64,000 bases of DNA from contig NZ_SMZR01000001.1 in NCBI RefSeq assembly GCF_004358665.1, positions 1,178,001 through 1,242,000 of the forward strand. Direction: 5' to 3'. Source of the DNA: Jeotgalibacillus sp. S-D1. GTDB lineage: Bacteria; Bacillota; Bacilli; Bacillales; Jeotgalibacillaceae. This document shows positions 17,126-24,605 of the stretch, in pieces (position 1 is the stretch's first letter; the number at the start of each line of letters is the position of its first letter). The notes beneath the pieces were generated by a model. The model was not told the origin of the DNA and did no database searches. It saw only the letters and a program-made list of their open reading frames with translations. Both the position numbers and the translations under genes were made by a program.

Positions 17126-17478
17126 TTATTAATTTTCCCTCCCCACGAGAGAATTTCTTTTTCATCCAGCATATCCTGCTCGTATTGACGCCACTTCTTT
17201 TTTAGATAGCCATATCCTTTTGTATTACGGTAATCCTTATTATCCAGCCTCGGGAGCGACTGCCTTTCATCCGGTGTCATTTTCCTCATTTGCGAACGTT
17301 TTACCACCCATATATCGACAACCGGTTCACGGCGCATAAAGTTTTCCTGCGCAAAAACTAACGCGAGCTCTTCATTCGGTGCAAGCAAACTAAATTGATA
17401 CTGCATTGCAGCAGTGTCAGTCCTTTTACTAAAAACTTCATATTCCTGATAAAATTCCTTGCTTGTTGAGCTCAACAT
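17122..17478 (-). CDS. paaB: Phenylacetyl-CoA epoxidase subunit PaaB
   Basis: Small subunit of about 118 residues: EFYQEYEVFSKRTDTAAMQY, then APNEELALVFAQENFMRREPVVDIWVV, as in PaaB. The frame's first ATG (17502) lies inside paaA. AGAGGGGG precedes an ATG at 17478, which is preferred. It bridges the PaaA-PaaC core in the complex. The Firmicute form has a C-terminal extension after the core (residues about 75-118). Confidence 0.9.
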   Translation of the reverse strand: MLSSTSKEFYQEYEVFSKRTDTAAMQYQFSLLAPNEELALVFAQENFMRREPVVDIWVVKRSQMRKMTPDERQSLPRLDNKDYRNTKGYGYLKKKWRQYEQDMLDEKEILSWGGKINK

Positions 17479-17491
17479 TGGTCCCCCTCTT

Positions 17492-18451
17492 CTATCCAGC
17501 ATCGATTGCCGGACTTAATGCTTTACGAACCCACTCGTTATTTTCATAAGATAATTTCCTAAGACGCAGTCGCTCCTGGGATTTGGGTCCTTTATTCTGG
17601 ACAATCTTTTTAAATTCAGCCCAATCCGGCTGCTGATAGATCCATTGTTCTGCCTCTTTGCTGTAATGCATCGTTGAATCAGGGATTGTAAGTCCCAGTG
17701 AAAGAATTCGGGGAACATATTTTGTGAAAAAATCCTGGCGTAATTCTTCATTTGATTTTGTTCTTATGCCGTATTTTGCTGTTATATCCTGTTTTGAGGT
17801 GCCCAGTGCTTTGGCATCGCCTGGTCCAAAAAACATAAGAAGCGGCTCCCACCACCGGTTAACAGCATCCTGCACCATTGCTTTTTGTTCCTCGGTTCCC
17901 TCTGCAAGCGCCATAATGATGGCTTCACCATGTTGCGCATGAAAAACTTCTTCAGCACAAATTCTCTTCAGCGCCCGGGCATAAGGTCCGTATGAAGCAC
18001 CCAGCATATTGGTTTGAGTAATAATTGCAGCGCCATCGACCAGCCAGCCAATTAATCCTGCATCTCCCCAGGTAGGCGCTTCCATGTGAAATACATTATG
18101 AAACTTTAAATCTCCTGTAAATAAATCATTCATGATGTCTTCCCGCGTGCGTCCCAGCGGCTTCATCAAGTCCTCAGTTACACGCAGCAGAAGCTGGCCA
18201 TGTCCCATTTCATCCTGAACTTTTGCCATAATTCCGAGCTTTCTTTTAAGTGAAGGCGCTTTTGGCACCCATTCTTTTTCAGGCAACGCGCCCATGATTT
18301 CACTGATTCCATGCATGGAAATAAGTTTGATTAGTACTTTTCGGTACTCCTCCGGCATCCAGTCATCCGCTTCAATCTTTTCTCCTGCTTTAATGCGATT
18401 CATAAACAGCTCATACTTTTCCTGCTCAGTTGAACCAGATTGGTTCATCAT
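17492..18451 (-). CDS. paaA: Phenylacetyl-CoA epoxidase catalytic subunit PaaA
   Basis: Catalytic diiron subunit (319 residues) of the oxygenase that epoxidises the aromatic ring of phenylacetyl-CoA. The iron-binding motifs are KVQDEMGHGQLLL and EEVFHAQHG, with further ligands in between. Tandem ATGs (18451, 18448) follow GGTGGTGG. It leads a ten-gene operon running to paaJ. A strong promoter and operator lie directly upstream, and paaK ends 87 bp before it in the same direction without a clear terminator, so some read-through is possible. Confidence 0.95.
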   Translation of the reverse strand: MMNQSGSTEQEKYELFMNRIKAGEKIEADDWMPEEYRKVLIKLISMHGISEIMGALPEKEWVPKAPSLKRKLGIMAKVQDEMGHGQLLLRVTEDLMKPLGRTREDIMNDLFTGDLKFHNVFHMEAPTWGDAGLIGWLVDGAAIITQTNMLGASYGPYARALKRICAEEVFHAQHGEAIIMALAEGTEEQKAMVQDAVNRWWEPLLMFFGPGDAKALGTSKQDITAKYGIRTKSNEELRQDFFTKYVPRILSLGLTIPDSTMHYSKEAEQWIYQQPDWAEFKKIVQNKGPKSQERLRLRKLSYENNEWVRKALSPAIDAG

Positions 18452-18463
18452 GACACCACCACC

Positions 18464-18515
18464 TTATATAACGTTAATTTAACGTAATTATATATTAATG
18501 TCATACTTTATTCAA
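18464..18515 (-). promoter_or_regulatory. paaA promoter and operator
   Basis: SigA promoter TTGAAT (18510-18515), 17-bp spacer, perfect TATAAT (18487-18492). Immediately downstream is ACGTTAA-T-TTAACGT (18471-18485 on the plus strand), a perfect palindrome around a central base, extended by TTATATAA on the minus strand. A repressor bound here would cover the transcription start. Confidence 0.8.
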
Positions 18516-18537
18516 CAGAATGTTCTGAAAGTTTTTC

Positions 18538-19863
18538 TCAGGTATAGCTGTTTAGTTTCCTTTGGTCAATGATCCGAACAGCTTTACCCTCCGAACGGGG
18601 AATTGTATTAGGCGCACAGACTTTGACACGAATTGAAATCATCAAAGCGCTTTTTAAGCGCTGTTCAATCTTCCTGGCTACGGTTTGGGCAATAGCATGA
18701 TTAACAGAAAAAGAAGCCTCTTTGTAAACCGTTTCATTTAATTCAACATGAAGTGTTACAACATCTAGGGATCCTGAAGTATTAATGAAGACCTGATAAT
18801 GCGGTACCACTTCACTTGTGGAAAGAAGCTGAAATTCAATTTGAGAAGGATAGACATTAACGCCCCTGACAATTAACATATCATCAATTCTGCCTTTGAT
18901 TCTCGACATGCGGGCAGTGGTCCTGCCGCATATGCAAGCATCTCTTGATATTGACGCGATATCACCGGTGCGGTATCGGATGAGAGGCATCGCTTCTTTG
19001 GTCAGACTGGTAAAAACCAGCTCCCCCTCCTCACCGTCCTCTAATCTTTCAAGTGTTACAGGGTCCACAACTTCAGCTATAAAATGATCTTCAGCAATAT
19101 GAAGTCCATTTCTGCCTTCAGCACATTCCATTGCAACACCGGGTCCCATAACCTCGCTTAACCCGTATATATCGCACGCCTGAATGCCAAGTTTCTGTTC
19201 AAGAATCAACCTCATCTTTTCAGTCCATGGTTCCGCTCCCATTATGCCGTACTTTAAAGAATTATTGTCCGGGGCAATTCCTAATGATTCCATTTTTTCA
19301 GCGATATTAAGCGTATACGAGGGAGTACCGCATATAATTGCAGGTTTGAAGTCCTGGATTAGTTGAATTTGCCGATTGGTATTTCCACCTGACACAGGGA
19401 CAGTGGTCATACCCAGCATTTCACTGCCATAATGGAGTCCCAAACCTCCTGTAAATAATCCATACCCGTATGCATTATGCAGGACTTCCCCTTTTTTCCC
19501 TCCGCCCATGGCAATTGCCCTGGCAACTGCCTGACTCCACTGTTCAATATCATGTTTGGTATATCCAACGACAGTCGGTTTGCCGCTTGTTCCTGAGGAA
19601 GCATGGATACGGACCAATTTTTCTTTTCCTACAGCAAACATTCCGAAAGGATAATTCTTTCGCAGGTCTTCTTTCGTTGTAAAAGGATATTCTGTTAAAT
19701 CGTTTAACCGGTTAAACTTTAAAACATCAATTCCGTAGTCGTCCAATAAATTTTTATAAAATGGTACGTTTTCATACACCTTTTCAAGCGTCTTCTTCAT
19801 TCTCTCTAATTGAAGCTCTTCCATTTGTTTTCCGGCAAATGTTTCCTCTCGATGAATGATCAA
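18538..19863 (-). CDS. paaK: Phenylacetate-CoA ligase
   Basis: AMP-forming ligase (441 residues) that activates phenylacetate to phenylacetyl-CoA. It has the P-loop HASSGTSGKPTVVGYT, AYGYGLFTGGLG, YGLSEVMGPG, RYRTGD, GRIDDMLIVRGVNVYPSQIE and a C-terminal domain ending PRSEGKAVR. The start codon is TTG at 19863 behind AAGGGGTGG. It has its own promoter with a divergent version of the shared operator. Since the dehydrogenase complex would give phenylacetyl-CoA directly, paaK would serve free phenylacetate. Confidence 0.95.
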   Translation of the reverse strand: MIIHREETFAGKQMEELQLERMKKTLEKVYENVPFYKNLLDDYGIDVLKFNRLNDLTEYPFTTKEDLRKNYPFGMFAVGKEKLVRIHASSGTSGKPTVVGYTKHDIEQWSQAVARAIAMGGGKKGEVLHNAYGYGLFTGGLGLHYGSEMLGMTTVPVSGGNTNRQIQLIQDFKPAIICGTPSYTLNIAEKMESLGIAPDNNSLKYGIMGAEPWTEKMRLILEQKLGIQACDIYGLSEVMGPGVAMECAEGRNGLHIAEDHFIAEVVDPVTLERLEDGEEGELVFTSLTKEAMPLIRYRTGDIASISRDACICGRTTARMSRIKGRIDDMLIVRGVNVYPSQIEFQLLSTSEVVPHYQVFINTSGSLDVVTLHVELNETVYKEASFSVNHAIAQTVARKIEQRLKSALMISIRVKVCAPNTIPRSEGKAVRIIDQRKLNSYT

Positions 19864-19874
19864 TTTACCACCCC

Positions 19875-19930
19875 TTATAATATGACGATAATTATTCGCT
19901 TATTATAAAAACGTAATACTATGATTTGAA
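19875..19930 (-). promoter_or_regulatory. paaK promoter and operator
   Basis: TTCAAA (19925-19930), 17-bp spacer, TATAAT (19902-19907). The operator-like CGAATAATTATCG (19886-19898, minus strand) begins 3 bp downstream of the -10 box, the same placement as at paaA and the thioesterase, with a looser match. Confidence 0.6.
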
Positions 19931-19975
19931 GTTACCGCTTTTCCAAGATGAAGTCAATTCATATCTGGAAAATTA

Positions 19976-20020
19976 ATCAAAATAAACCCTCCCTTATATG
20001 TAAAAGGAGGATTTATTTTT
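19976..20020. terminator. Terminator-like hairpin between paaK and the next gene
   Basis: AATAAACCCTCC pairs with GGAGGATTTATT and is followed on the plus strand by TTTTT. It lies between two divergent genes, so no obvious gene ends here. A short plus-strand transcript or an antisense leader of paaK could terminate at it. Confidence 0.5.
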
Positions 20021-20098
20021 ACTATATGAGAAGGTTTCAGCTCTTTTTGAATATGTATGTAGAAGTTAACAGATAAATCAGGAGAGAGGGTAAGGGCG

Positions 20099-20551
20099 AT
20101 GCATAGAAGAAATCCTTTCAAACTCCCTATTATCATGATCACTATCGTTGGAATAATCGCGTTTGTAATCTTTCTTTATCCCACCGATTCAGAGCGGGCA
20201 TTTGATGTGGTTGAACAATTCTACACATTGGAAAAGCAGGGGGAAGCCTCAGCTTCATGGGATTTGTTTCATGCTGAAATGAAAAACCGCTTTTCAAAGG
20301 ACCAGTACATCATGATGAGATCCGGCCTTTTTGTTGAGCAGCTCCAATCTGATTCATTTACCTTTAAGCTTAGTGAGCCAAAAAAGATTAAAAATTGGCA
20401 AATGACCAGTAATTCAACTCCTCTTACAGTCTTTAAAATCATCGTTACACTTAATTTAAAAAGCCAATTTGGCAATATGGACTTGATTCAATACGTGTAT
20501 GTGACGCAAGAAGATAAAGAATGGAGAATATTATGGGATTATAACTCCTAA
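20099..20551 (+). CDS. Membrane-anchored hypothetical protein
   Basis: 150 residues. A short basic N-terminus (MHRRNPFK) is followed by one hydrophobic segment near 9-27, then a soluble extracellular domain. The pattern FDVVEQFYTLEKQGEASASWDLFHAEMK followed by a beta-rich half resembles NTF2-like lipoprotein or anchor domains of the DUF4878 kind, but I do not recognise a named family. GGAGAGAGGG precedes the ATG. It converges on uvsE, with only 19 bp between stop codons. Confidence 0.75.
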   Translation: MHRRNPFKLPIIMITIVGIIAFVIFLYPTDSERAFDVVEQFYTLEKQGEASASWDLFHAEMKNRFSKDQYIMMRSGLFVEQLQSDSFTFKLSEPKKIKNWQMTSNSTPLTVFKIIVTLNLKSQFGNMDLIQYVYVTQEDKEWRILWDYNS

Positions 20552-20570
20552 TCCAATCTCATTTTCCCCC

Positions 20571-21443
20571 TTATATCTTTTGTAAATGGAGGTGGGGCAG
20601 CACTGATTGTTCTTTAAGCTTCGCTTCGAACATGACGTCTGCTTCGCGTTCTCCAATCAGGGAAAGCAATGCAAGCAGATCGTCTTCTAAGATAAGATTA
20701 TGATGACTGCGGTCCTGGGAGTGGTTTTTACCGCTGCTGATATGACATTTAGGTTTTTTACTCCCCCAGCTGCTCCATACTTCTGGCAGCATTTCTTCAA
20801 GTCGGTCTTCCCCATGATTGCAGTTATGGTGATGAATATCGAAGCAGATTGGTGCACCAGTCAGCTTGTGAACATGGATTACATCTTTTAAAGTAAAGGA
20901 TTTGTCATCATTTTCAATTCTCAATAATGATTTAACGTCATCCGAAAGCAACGTATAGTTTTCAGCGAATCGTTTAATTGCAAGTTCTTTATCCCCGTAC
21001 ACGCCTCCAATATGAAGAATCATATCCTGACCATTAACAGCTGTGAGCATTTTAGCATGATAGTCCAAATCGTTCATTGTATTTTTGATAACGCTTGGAT
21101 TAGGCGAGTTCAGCACATTATATTGTCCCGGATGCGCACTTAAGCGTAAATCGTATGTTTCTTGCAGCAGCTTAATTTCTTCTGTTATCGCAAGAACATC
21201 CGGATCATTCCACCACTCCCAGTCATTTACTGAATGGGTAGCAAACGGAACCAGATCACTGCTTAACCTGTAAAATAAAATGTCGTGCTGAATATTCCAC
21301 CTGACAGCGTCCAATGTCTGAGTAAAATTACTTAACGTAAGCTCCTTAACATATTCCAGGCCTTTTTCCTCAACCGTTTTAAGACGGCATGTTCTGAATT
21401 TTGTTGGAACGGTTAAGTTGATGCATGCATATCCAAACTTCAT
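20571..21443 (-). CDS. uvsE: UV DNA damage endonuclease
   Basis: UvsE/UVDE TIM-barrel nuclease, 290 residues, which nicks 5' of UV photoproducts in an alternative excision repair route. Recognised by GYACINLTVPTKFRTCR, SAHPGQYNVLNSP, LHIGGVYGDKE, RIENDDKSF, CFDIHHHNCNHG and DVMFEAKLKE, which carry the His/Glu/Asp metal ligands. GAGGTGG precedes the ATG. It is useful for spore or desiccation survival and appears to be a single-gene unit. Confidence 0.93.
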   Translation of the reverse strand: MKFGYACINLTVPTKFRTCRLKTVEEKGLEYVKELTLSNFTQTLDAVRWNIQHDILFYRLSSDLVPFATHSVNDWEWWNDPDVLAITEEIKLLQETYDLRLSAHPGQYNVLNSPNPSVIKNTMNDLDYHAKMLTAVNGQDMILHIGGVYGDKELAIKRFAENYTLLSDDVKSLLRIENDDKSFTLKDVIHVHKLTGAPICFDIHHHNCNHGEDRLEEMLPEVWSSWGSKKPKCHISSGKNHSQDRSHHNLILEDDLLALLSLIGEREADVMFEAKLKEQSVLPHLHLQKI

Positions 21444-21482
21444 TCTTCCACCTCGCTGAACCTTTTATTTTATAACTGACGA

Positions 21483-21512
21483 TTGTTATGTCAGGCGCTA
21501 TCACGTTACAAT
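21483..21512 (+). promoter_or_regulatory. Candidate promoter of kynA
   Basis: TTGTTA (21483-21488), 18-bp spacer, TACAAT (21507-21512), about 50 bp before the start codon. Confidence 0.45.
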
Positions 21513-21564
21513 AAACGAAAGAATACATATTTTCAAACTAAAATGTGTTCATAAGGAGGGCAAG

Positions 21565-22422
21565 ATGACAAATTCGAAAAATGATTATCAAAACTCCACT
21601 ACAAACAATGAAAAAGGAATCCATACAGACTTCACTCAAAACATGACCTATGGTGAATATTTGAGTTTAGATCAATTGCTTGGCGCGCAAAATTGTTTGT
21701 CAGACCATCACGATGAAACGCTGTTTATTATTATCCATCAGGTAAGTGAGTTATGGATGAAGCTGATACTTCACGAAACCCGCTCAGCCATTAAAGCCAT
21801 CCAAGACAACCAGCTTGCTACTTCCTTCAAGAGACTGGCCAGGGTATCAAAAATTCAGTCTCAAATTATTCAAGCCTGGGATGTGCTGTCCACCCTGACG
21901 CCAGCTGAATATATGGAATTTCGCGATTCACTCGGACAAGCCTCCGGGTTCCAGTCCTATCAATACCGGATGATCGAGTTTGCCCTTGGCTATAAAACAA
22001 GTCATGTATTGAAAATATACAAAAAAGACCCTCCCCTGCATAAACTGTTAACCGAGGCGTTTCATGCCCCTAGTTTGTACGATGTATCAATCCAAGCTCT
22101 TGCTGGCGCCGGGCTGCCCATAAATAAAGAAATTTTGAACCGGGACCTATCCAAACCCTATCAGCAAGATGAATCAGTAAAACAAGCCTGGTTAACCGTC
22201 TATAAGAACGTTGACCAATATTGGGATTTGTATCAATTAGGAGAAAAACTTGTAGATATAGAAGATTGGCTTCAGCAATGGCGTTTCAGACATATGAAAA
22301 CAGTTGAGCGGATCATTGGCTTTAAGGTTGGAACGGGCGGCTCTTCAGGAGTAAATTATTTAAAAAAAGTACTGGACCAGCGATTCTTCCCGGAACTGTG
22401 GGATTTACGAACAGAAATTTAA
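21565..22422 (+). CDS. kynA: Tryptophan 2,3-dioxygenase
   Basis: Heme enzyme of 285 residues opening the indole ring of L-tryptophan to N-formylkynurenine. Landmarks: [36 protein letters not shown] (substrate pocket), [14 protein letters not shown], and the distal [24 protein letters not shown] with the heme-ligand His and the GTGGSSG loop. AAGGAGGG precedes the ATG. The kynureninase and formamidase genes that usually accompany it are not next to it in this window, so the enzyme is an orphan here. Confidence 0.95.
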   Translation: MTNSKNDYQNSTTNNEKGIHTDFTQNMTYGEYLSLDQLLGAQNCLSDHHDETLFIIIHQVSELWMKLILHETRSAIKAIQDNQLATSFKRLARVSKIQSQIIQAWDVLSTLTPAEYMEFRDSLGQASGFQSYQYRMIEFALGYKTSHVLKIYKKDPPLHKLLTEAFHAPSLYDVSIQALAGAGLPINKEILNRDLSKPYQQDESVKQAWLTVYKNVDQYWDLYQLGEKLVDIEDWLQQWRFRHMKTVERIIGFKVGTGGSSGVNYLKKVLDQRFFPELWDLRTEI

Positions 22423-22520
22423 TTAGATGGAAATACTTTTCCACATTGATGAACGGGTGAAGATGGAATAATTGGAGGCAGGCACTTGATTAACTTTTTT
22501 TACTTATCGATAGAAATCAC

Positions 22521-22568
22521 AGGAACATTTTTACCCATATAAGCATAAAATGTCCTTATACTTTTTTA
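22521..22568 (+). terminator. Probable terminator of kynA
   Basis: AGGAACATTTT pairs imperfectly with AAAATGTCCT and is followed by TTATACTTTTTT. Confidence 0.45.
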
Positions 22569-22580
22569 GGGAGGCGCTTC

Positions 22581-22952
22581 ATGCGAAATAGAATGTTTTG
22601 GGGAAGCTTTTTCCTGGTCTTTTTCGCATTCAGCATCATTGCAGTTAAATTTAACCTGACTGAAATGTATCGCGGTTATCACTCTGCAGCGTTCTTTCCA
22701 GCCGAATGGAACGCAGAACTCCCTTTACACAAAGAACAGCTGGATTCAATCAGAAATGACTTTGAACAGGCAGCTATTATTTTTTTATGTATCTCTCTGA
22801 TCCTGATTAGTCAACGGCTGCCCATCTGGTATTTTTATCGATTATTTATTTTTTTAGCTCCAGCTCATTATCAGAGCACTTTTGTGCGGTCCTTTCTTCA
22901 AATGATGCAAATGAATCATCATGAAGGGGGAGAATCGTTATGTTTTGGGTGA
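22581..22952 (+). CDS. Small membrane protein, unknown
   Basis: 123 residues with two likely membrane segments, near 5-23 (FWGSFFLVFFAFSIIAVKF) and near 67-95 (AAIIFLCISLILI through WYFYRLFIFLA). A short loop separates them and the C-terminus carries several His and Met. GGGAGGCG precedes the ATG. Its end overlaps the start of the next small gene by 13 nt, suggesting coupled translation. I do not recognise the family. Confidence 0.7.
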   Translation: MRNRMFWGSFFLVFFAFSIIAVKFNLTEMYRGYHSAAFFPAEWNAELPLHKEQLDSIRNDFEQAAIIFLCISLILISQRLPIWYFYRLFIFLAPAHYQSTFVRSFLQMMQMNHHEGGESLCFG

Positions 22953-23056
22953 AACTTCTTATCATTGGTGTATTTTCCTTTACAGCCCTATCGATATTTA
23001 CTTTCCACGGAATTGTCCTTTGCTATGCAGTAATGAATATGATTAAAAGAAAATAA
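22940..23056 (+). CDS. 38-residue single-span membrane peptide
   Basis: An ATG at 22940 with GGGGGAGA 6 nt upstream opens a 38-codon frame. It is mostly hydrophobic (MFWVKLLIIGVFSF...) and ends with a basic tail MIKRK and TAA. It overlaps the preceding membrane protein gene and is followed by a strong terminator, so the two probably form one operon. Composition, ribosome site and placement support a real small membrane protein of unknown function. Confidence 0.65.
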   Translation: MFWVKLLIIGVFSFTALSIFTFHGIVLCYAVMNMIKRK

Positions 23057-23094
23057 AACACCAGCTCCATGTTGAAACAGTGCATAAATAAATA

Positions 23095-23131
23095 AAAAAA
23101 ATCAGTTCTCCAAAAGGGGAACTGATTTTTT
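23095..23131 (+). terminator. Strong hairpin terminator
   Basis: AAAATCAGTTCTCC pairs with GGGGAACTGATTTTTT, with T runs on both strands. Confidence 0.85.
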
Positions 23132-23384
23132 AAGTAATAAGCCGCATTTGCCGTATGGATTAAGAAAGTTTTAAACCACCACTTCTCAAAGTGGGTGTTC
23201 GCAAAAGCATTCATGTATGTCTTCCTTGTCATATAGACGGAAGCTTGCCAATTCAGCTTTTATTTAAAACTCCCTATTACAGCTTAAAGGTTAAAACTTA
23301 CTTAGTTAGTACGAGCAACGCAGCCTGTTTTAGAATCATACAATAACTTGTTGAGCAAATCAACAAAAAGGGTTATGCATATGA
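23132..23384. other. Intergenic stretch without a supported gene
   Basis: No reading frame here has a convincing ribosome site. A small inverted repeat CCACTT..AAGTGG occurs near 23178-23194. The minus-strand frame across it (about 23023-23232) includes the neighbouring terminator, so it is not credible as a gene. It may be a decayed repeat. Confidence 0.4.
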
Positions 23385-23759
23385 TTATTTGTAAAACACT
23401 TTCTCTACATTATATTTTGCATGGTATTCATTTATGATGTATGTTTCATAAATTTCCCGTTCGGTTGGGTCCTCTACAATGCTTACATCAATGCGATAAA
23501 CTTCATCGCGATGATTTTTCATTGGCGAAACATTATCTTCAAAATGCTTTTTTACACGCTGTCTGATCTTACGTGCTTTTCCCACAAACAACAACTCATC
23601 GTTCACATTATAAAATGTGAAAATTCCGCCTTTATCACGGGGGATCTGATGGAAGTCAATAAATCCATGTATAGACTTTATCTCAGGTTCACCTTGAGAA
23701 AAAGATTGCTTTCGTTCGGTAATGCTAACATCAATTGCCGGCATTTCGATTTTAATCAA
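23385..23759 (-). CDS. GIY-YIG nuclease-domain protein
   Basis: About 124 residues with one GIY-YIG domain in a variant form: GGIFTFYNVNDELLFVGKARKIRQRVKKHF, followed by EREIYETYIINEYHAKYN with the conserved Glu. The first motif reads GIF-x-FY instead of GIY-YIG. AAGGACGTG precedes a TTG at 23759, which I prefer over the frame's first ATG at 23801; the ATG at 23744 is another option. Stand-alone GIY-YIG proteins of this type are common in Bacillus and their substrate is unknown. Confidence 0.75.
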   Translation of the reverse strand: MIKIEMPAIDVSITERKQSFSQGEPEIKSIHGFIDFHQIPRDKGGIFTFYNVNDELLFVGKARKIRQRVKKHFEDNVSPMKNHRDEVYRIDVSIVEDPTEREIYETYIINEYHAKYNVEKVFYK

Positions 23760-23878
23760 AATATTCACGTCCTTATATAAAATAAGCATTAAGCGTAACA
23801 TATTTTTTCACTGAATGCTATTGGACTTTTTAAAAAACACAAAGAGGAAGCACACTCAGCAGCTCCCTCTTTGCGCAA

Positions 23879-24049
23879 TTAAGGCCTGAGCTCTTCTTGC
23901 ATTTCCCTCAGCTGTTTTTGTTCGGCATAAGTGGAATTTGCAAAAGCGGAGGACAAATTATTTTTTGCTTTCTGCTTATCATCGGCCCTCTTCGTTTGTT
24001 TTGCTTTTTCCACAAATGACCGTGCCAATTGAAATAGTTTATTTTTCAT
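23879..24049 (-). CDS. Small protein resembling DUF3813
   Basis: 56 residues: MKNKLFQLARSFVEKAKQ, then AKNNLSSAFANSTYAEQKQL, ending in EMQEELRP. It is a highly charged, all-helical small protein like those of the Bacillus DUF3813 family as I remember it. GGGAGGG is 6 nt before the ATG, and the stop codon of the next small gene abuts its start (TAA-ATG), so the two are one operon. Function unknown. Confidence 0.7.
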   Translation of the reverse strand: MKNKLFQLARSFVEKAKQTKRADDKQKAKNNLSSAFANSTYAEQKQLREMQEELRP

Positions 24050-24214
24050 TTAAAACCCTCCCAGTGTAGGATCATTTACTGAGACTGAGTCTTTTGCTGA
24101 TTCACGTGAAATCGCCTCAGAATAAGTACTGTGGTATGGAATCCGCTGATCGTGCTGAGCTACAGCATTTTTTCCCTGTTGAACAAATCGTTTAGACTTA
24201 TTTCCTTTTCCCAC
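24050..24214 (-). CDS. Small hydrophilic protein, unknown
   Basis: 54 residues from a GTG at 24214 with GGGGG 8 nt upstream. The peptide is polar, Ser/Lys/His-rich and ends SVNDPTLGGF. Its stop codon directly precedes the ATG of the DUF3813-like gene. Low hydrophobicity and size resemble minor spore proteins of Bacillaceae, but I cannot name a family. Confidence 0.6.
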   Translation of the reverse strand: MGKGNKSKRFVQQGKNAVAQHDQRIPYHSTYSEAISRESAKDSVSVNDPTLGGF

Positions 24215-24569
24215 ATTAATGACCCCCAGTTTGTAGAGTTTCTTTATACAACCACTGCTTGATGTGCGCTGTACCTGCTTAGTATGAGCTTTAAATAAAC
24301 AATTTAGATGTGCAATAAATGGTTGAAATTTATTGGAAAAAAATACTAAGAATGATTATCTTTAAACTGTACATCATAACTAAGGCAAGGAACGAAAAAA
24401 CTCCAGATGGGGTGAGGGCTTTGGACGATCATCGAACCTTCCCAACAGGGATTCTTATTGTCAAATCATTTTCATGTAAATGAGGTGTTTGTCAAAGAAC
24501 AGGTACATGACGTATAAACCATTCGATCTTTTGCACAAAACGGTGTGAACAATGGACATACCGCTTTGT
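24215..24569. other. Long intergenic region with a possible plus-strand small RNA
   Basis: No protein gene is supported in this 355-bp stretch. On the plus strand TTGGAA (24333-24338), 17-bp spacer, TTATCT (24356-24361) could be a promoter. A perfect terminator follows at 24570, with no plus-strand gene in between. A transcript of roughly 230 nt would result. Confidence 0.35.
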
Positions 24570-24605
24570 GGCTGCCGGGTTAATTCCCGGCAGCCATTTT
24601 TTATT
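24570..24605 (+). terminator. Perfect GC-rich terminator on the plus strand
   Basis: GGCTGCCGGG (24570-24579), a 6-nt loop, CCCGGCAGCC (24586-24595), then ATTTTTTATTT. The T run exists only on the plus strand and overlaps the stop codon of the convergent oxidoreductase gene. Confidence 0.85.

Noticed and set aside
23023-23232. Minus-strand 69-residue frame
   Set aside because: It runs through a strong terminator and the end of the 38-residue gene, and lacks a ribosome site.
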